NCBI RefSeq assembly: GCF_011174675.1
Contig: NZ_JAANIG010000003.1
Coordinates: forward strand, 1-64,000
Origin: Perlabentimonas gracilis
GTDB taxonomy: Bacteria > Bacteroidota > Bacteroidia > Bacteroidales > Tenuifilaceae
Length of the DNA stretch: 64,000 nt
Reading direction: 5' to 3'
The translations under genes were made by a program, and so were the position numbers. Under the pieces are notes generated by a model that saw only the letters and a list, made by a program, of their open reading frames with translations, was not told the DNA's origin and ran no database searches. Below are positions 63,576 through 64,000 of this stretch, one piece after another (within the stretch, counting starts at the first letter, position 1; each line of letters starts with the position of its first letter).

Positions 63576-64000
63576 TAGAGGTAGGTGGTGGTTATGAACA
63601 GAGCGTATCAAAATACTTCGGGTCGATATATGAAAACTCTAAATGGGAAGAGTAGGTACCCTGGGGTGTAATTGACATTTTTTCTAGACAACGAAATTGA
63701 CACGAATGAACTATTGGATTCCAAAAACCTAATCTATCGTCATTGGTTGCAACCACAACTTTTTGTTACCATTCTCCCCCTCACTCAATACGCTGCTTAG
63801 AACAGACTTATTTTTCTACATATTTAGGATTTTGGGTTAGGTTGAACAAACTAGCACTTAGTATGGGTTCTAAAGTGAAAGTATTATCCCATCACATTTA
63901 CAATTTCATTCTTCTTATACAATTTCGGTAGAAATTTTGACTTAATCCTAAACTGGCTTCTTTTTTTTATTTTAGGTTTTGTAGATATATTCTCAAGTTT

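Noticed and set aside
63743-63931. 62-codon forward frame near the window end
   Set aside because: AT-rich with no promoter, ribosome site or family likeness; the composition looks intergenic.

Overview
The window looks like a chromosomal segment of a Bacteroidota bacterium, most likely an anaerobic member of the Bacteroidales or Marinilabiliales. The pointers are Bacteroidota-type promoters (a TAnnTTTG -7 element), a DAHP synthase/chorismate mutase fusion, a fused E1 alpha/beta dehydrogenase, a TonB-dependent receptor paired with a PepSY protein, WG-repeat and BNR proteins, and several dispersed intergenic palindromes. I found no rRNA, tRNA, CRISPR array or intact IS transposase. The assignment is inferred from gene content, not from a marker gene.

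Region 1 (0-17.4 kb) is rich in redox metabolism and signalling. After a dispersed repeat (about 90-345) comes a reverse-strand tungsten locus: aldehyde:ferredoxin oxidoreductase, radical SAM/SPASM maturase, MoaD-like protein and ThiF/HesA-like adenylyltransferase. The oxidoreductase has a well-spaced sigma-54 promoter and is divergent from an AcoR-type sigma-54 activator. Then follow a REC-histidine kinase, a 213-bp MITE-like element, a Cache-type chemoreceptor, a PAS kinase, and a tightly packed operon of an ErcA-like iron alcohol dehydrogenase homologue, a triple-PAS kinase and an NtrC-type regulator. Together these suggest sensing and oxidation of alcohols and aldehydes.

Region 2 (17.5-39.1 kb) is mixed housekeeping and envelope: purS, DAHP synthase/chorismate mutase, penicillin-binding protein 1C, a GAF kinase, a ten-Asp-box BNR protein, a PepSY/TonB-receptor pair, a thioester alpha-2-macroglobulin lipoprotein, a KilA-N gene between two direct repeats, a putative outer-membrane protein, an MFS exporter and a tiny membrane protein. 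The 189-bp palindrome at 39155-39343 closes the region.

Region 3 (39.3-50.1 kb, reverse strand) carries a 2-oxoacid dehydrogenase E2, an MscS-like channel and, just upstream of it, a 1717-residue protein that joins an SLC12-type cation-chloride cotransporter to a long helical region and a C-terminal P-loop NTPase with a possible winged helix. The transporter-ATPase fusion next to a mechanosensitive channel is the most unusual system here and looks like an ion/volume homeostasis module. A methyltransferase and a PAS-rich hybrid kinase follow.

Region 4 (50.4-64 kb, mostly forward) holds NhaC, a PLP aminotransferase, a MATE exporter, a GT2 glycosyltransferase fused to a sugar-phosphate-transferase-like tail, ApbE with two small cysteine-containing membrane proteins on the opposite strand, a pair of FlgO/CsgG-like paralogues flanking a WG-repeat protein, and the fused E1 that could pair with the E2 20 kb away. 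The last 425 bases contain no gene that I can support.
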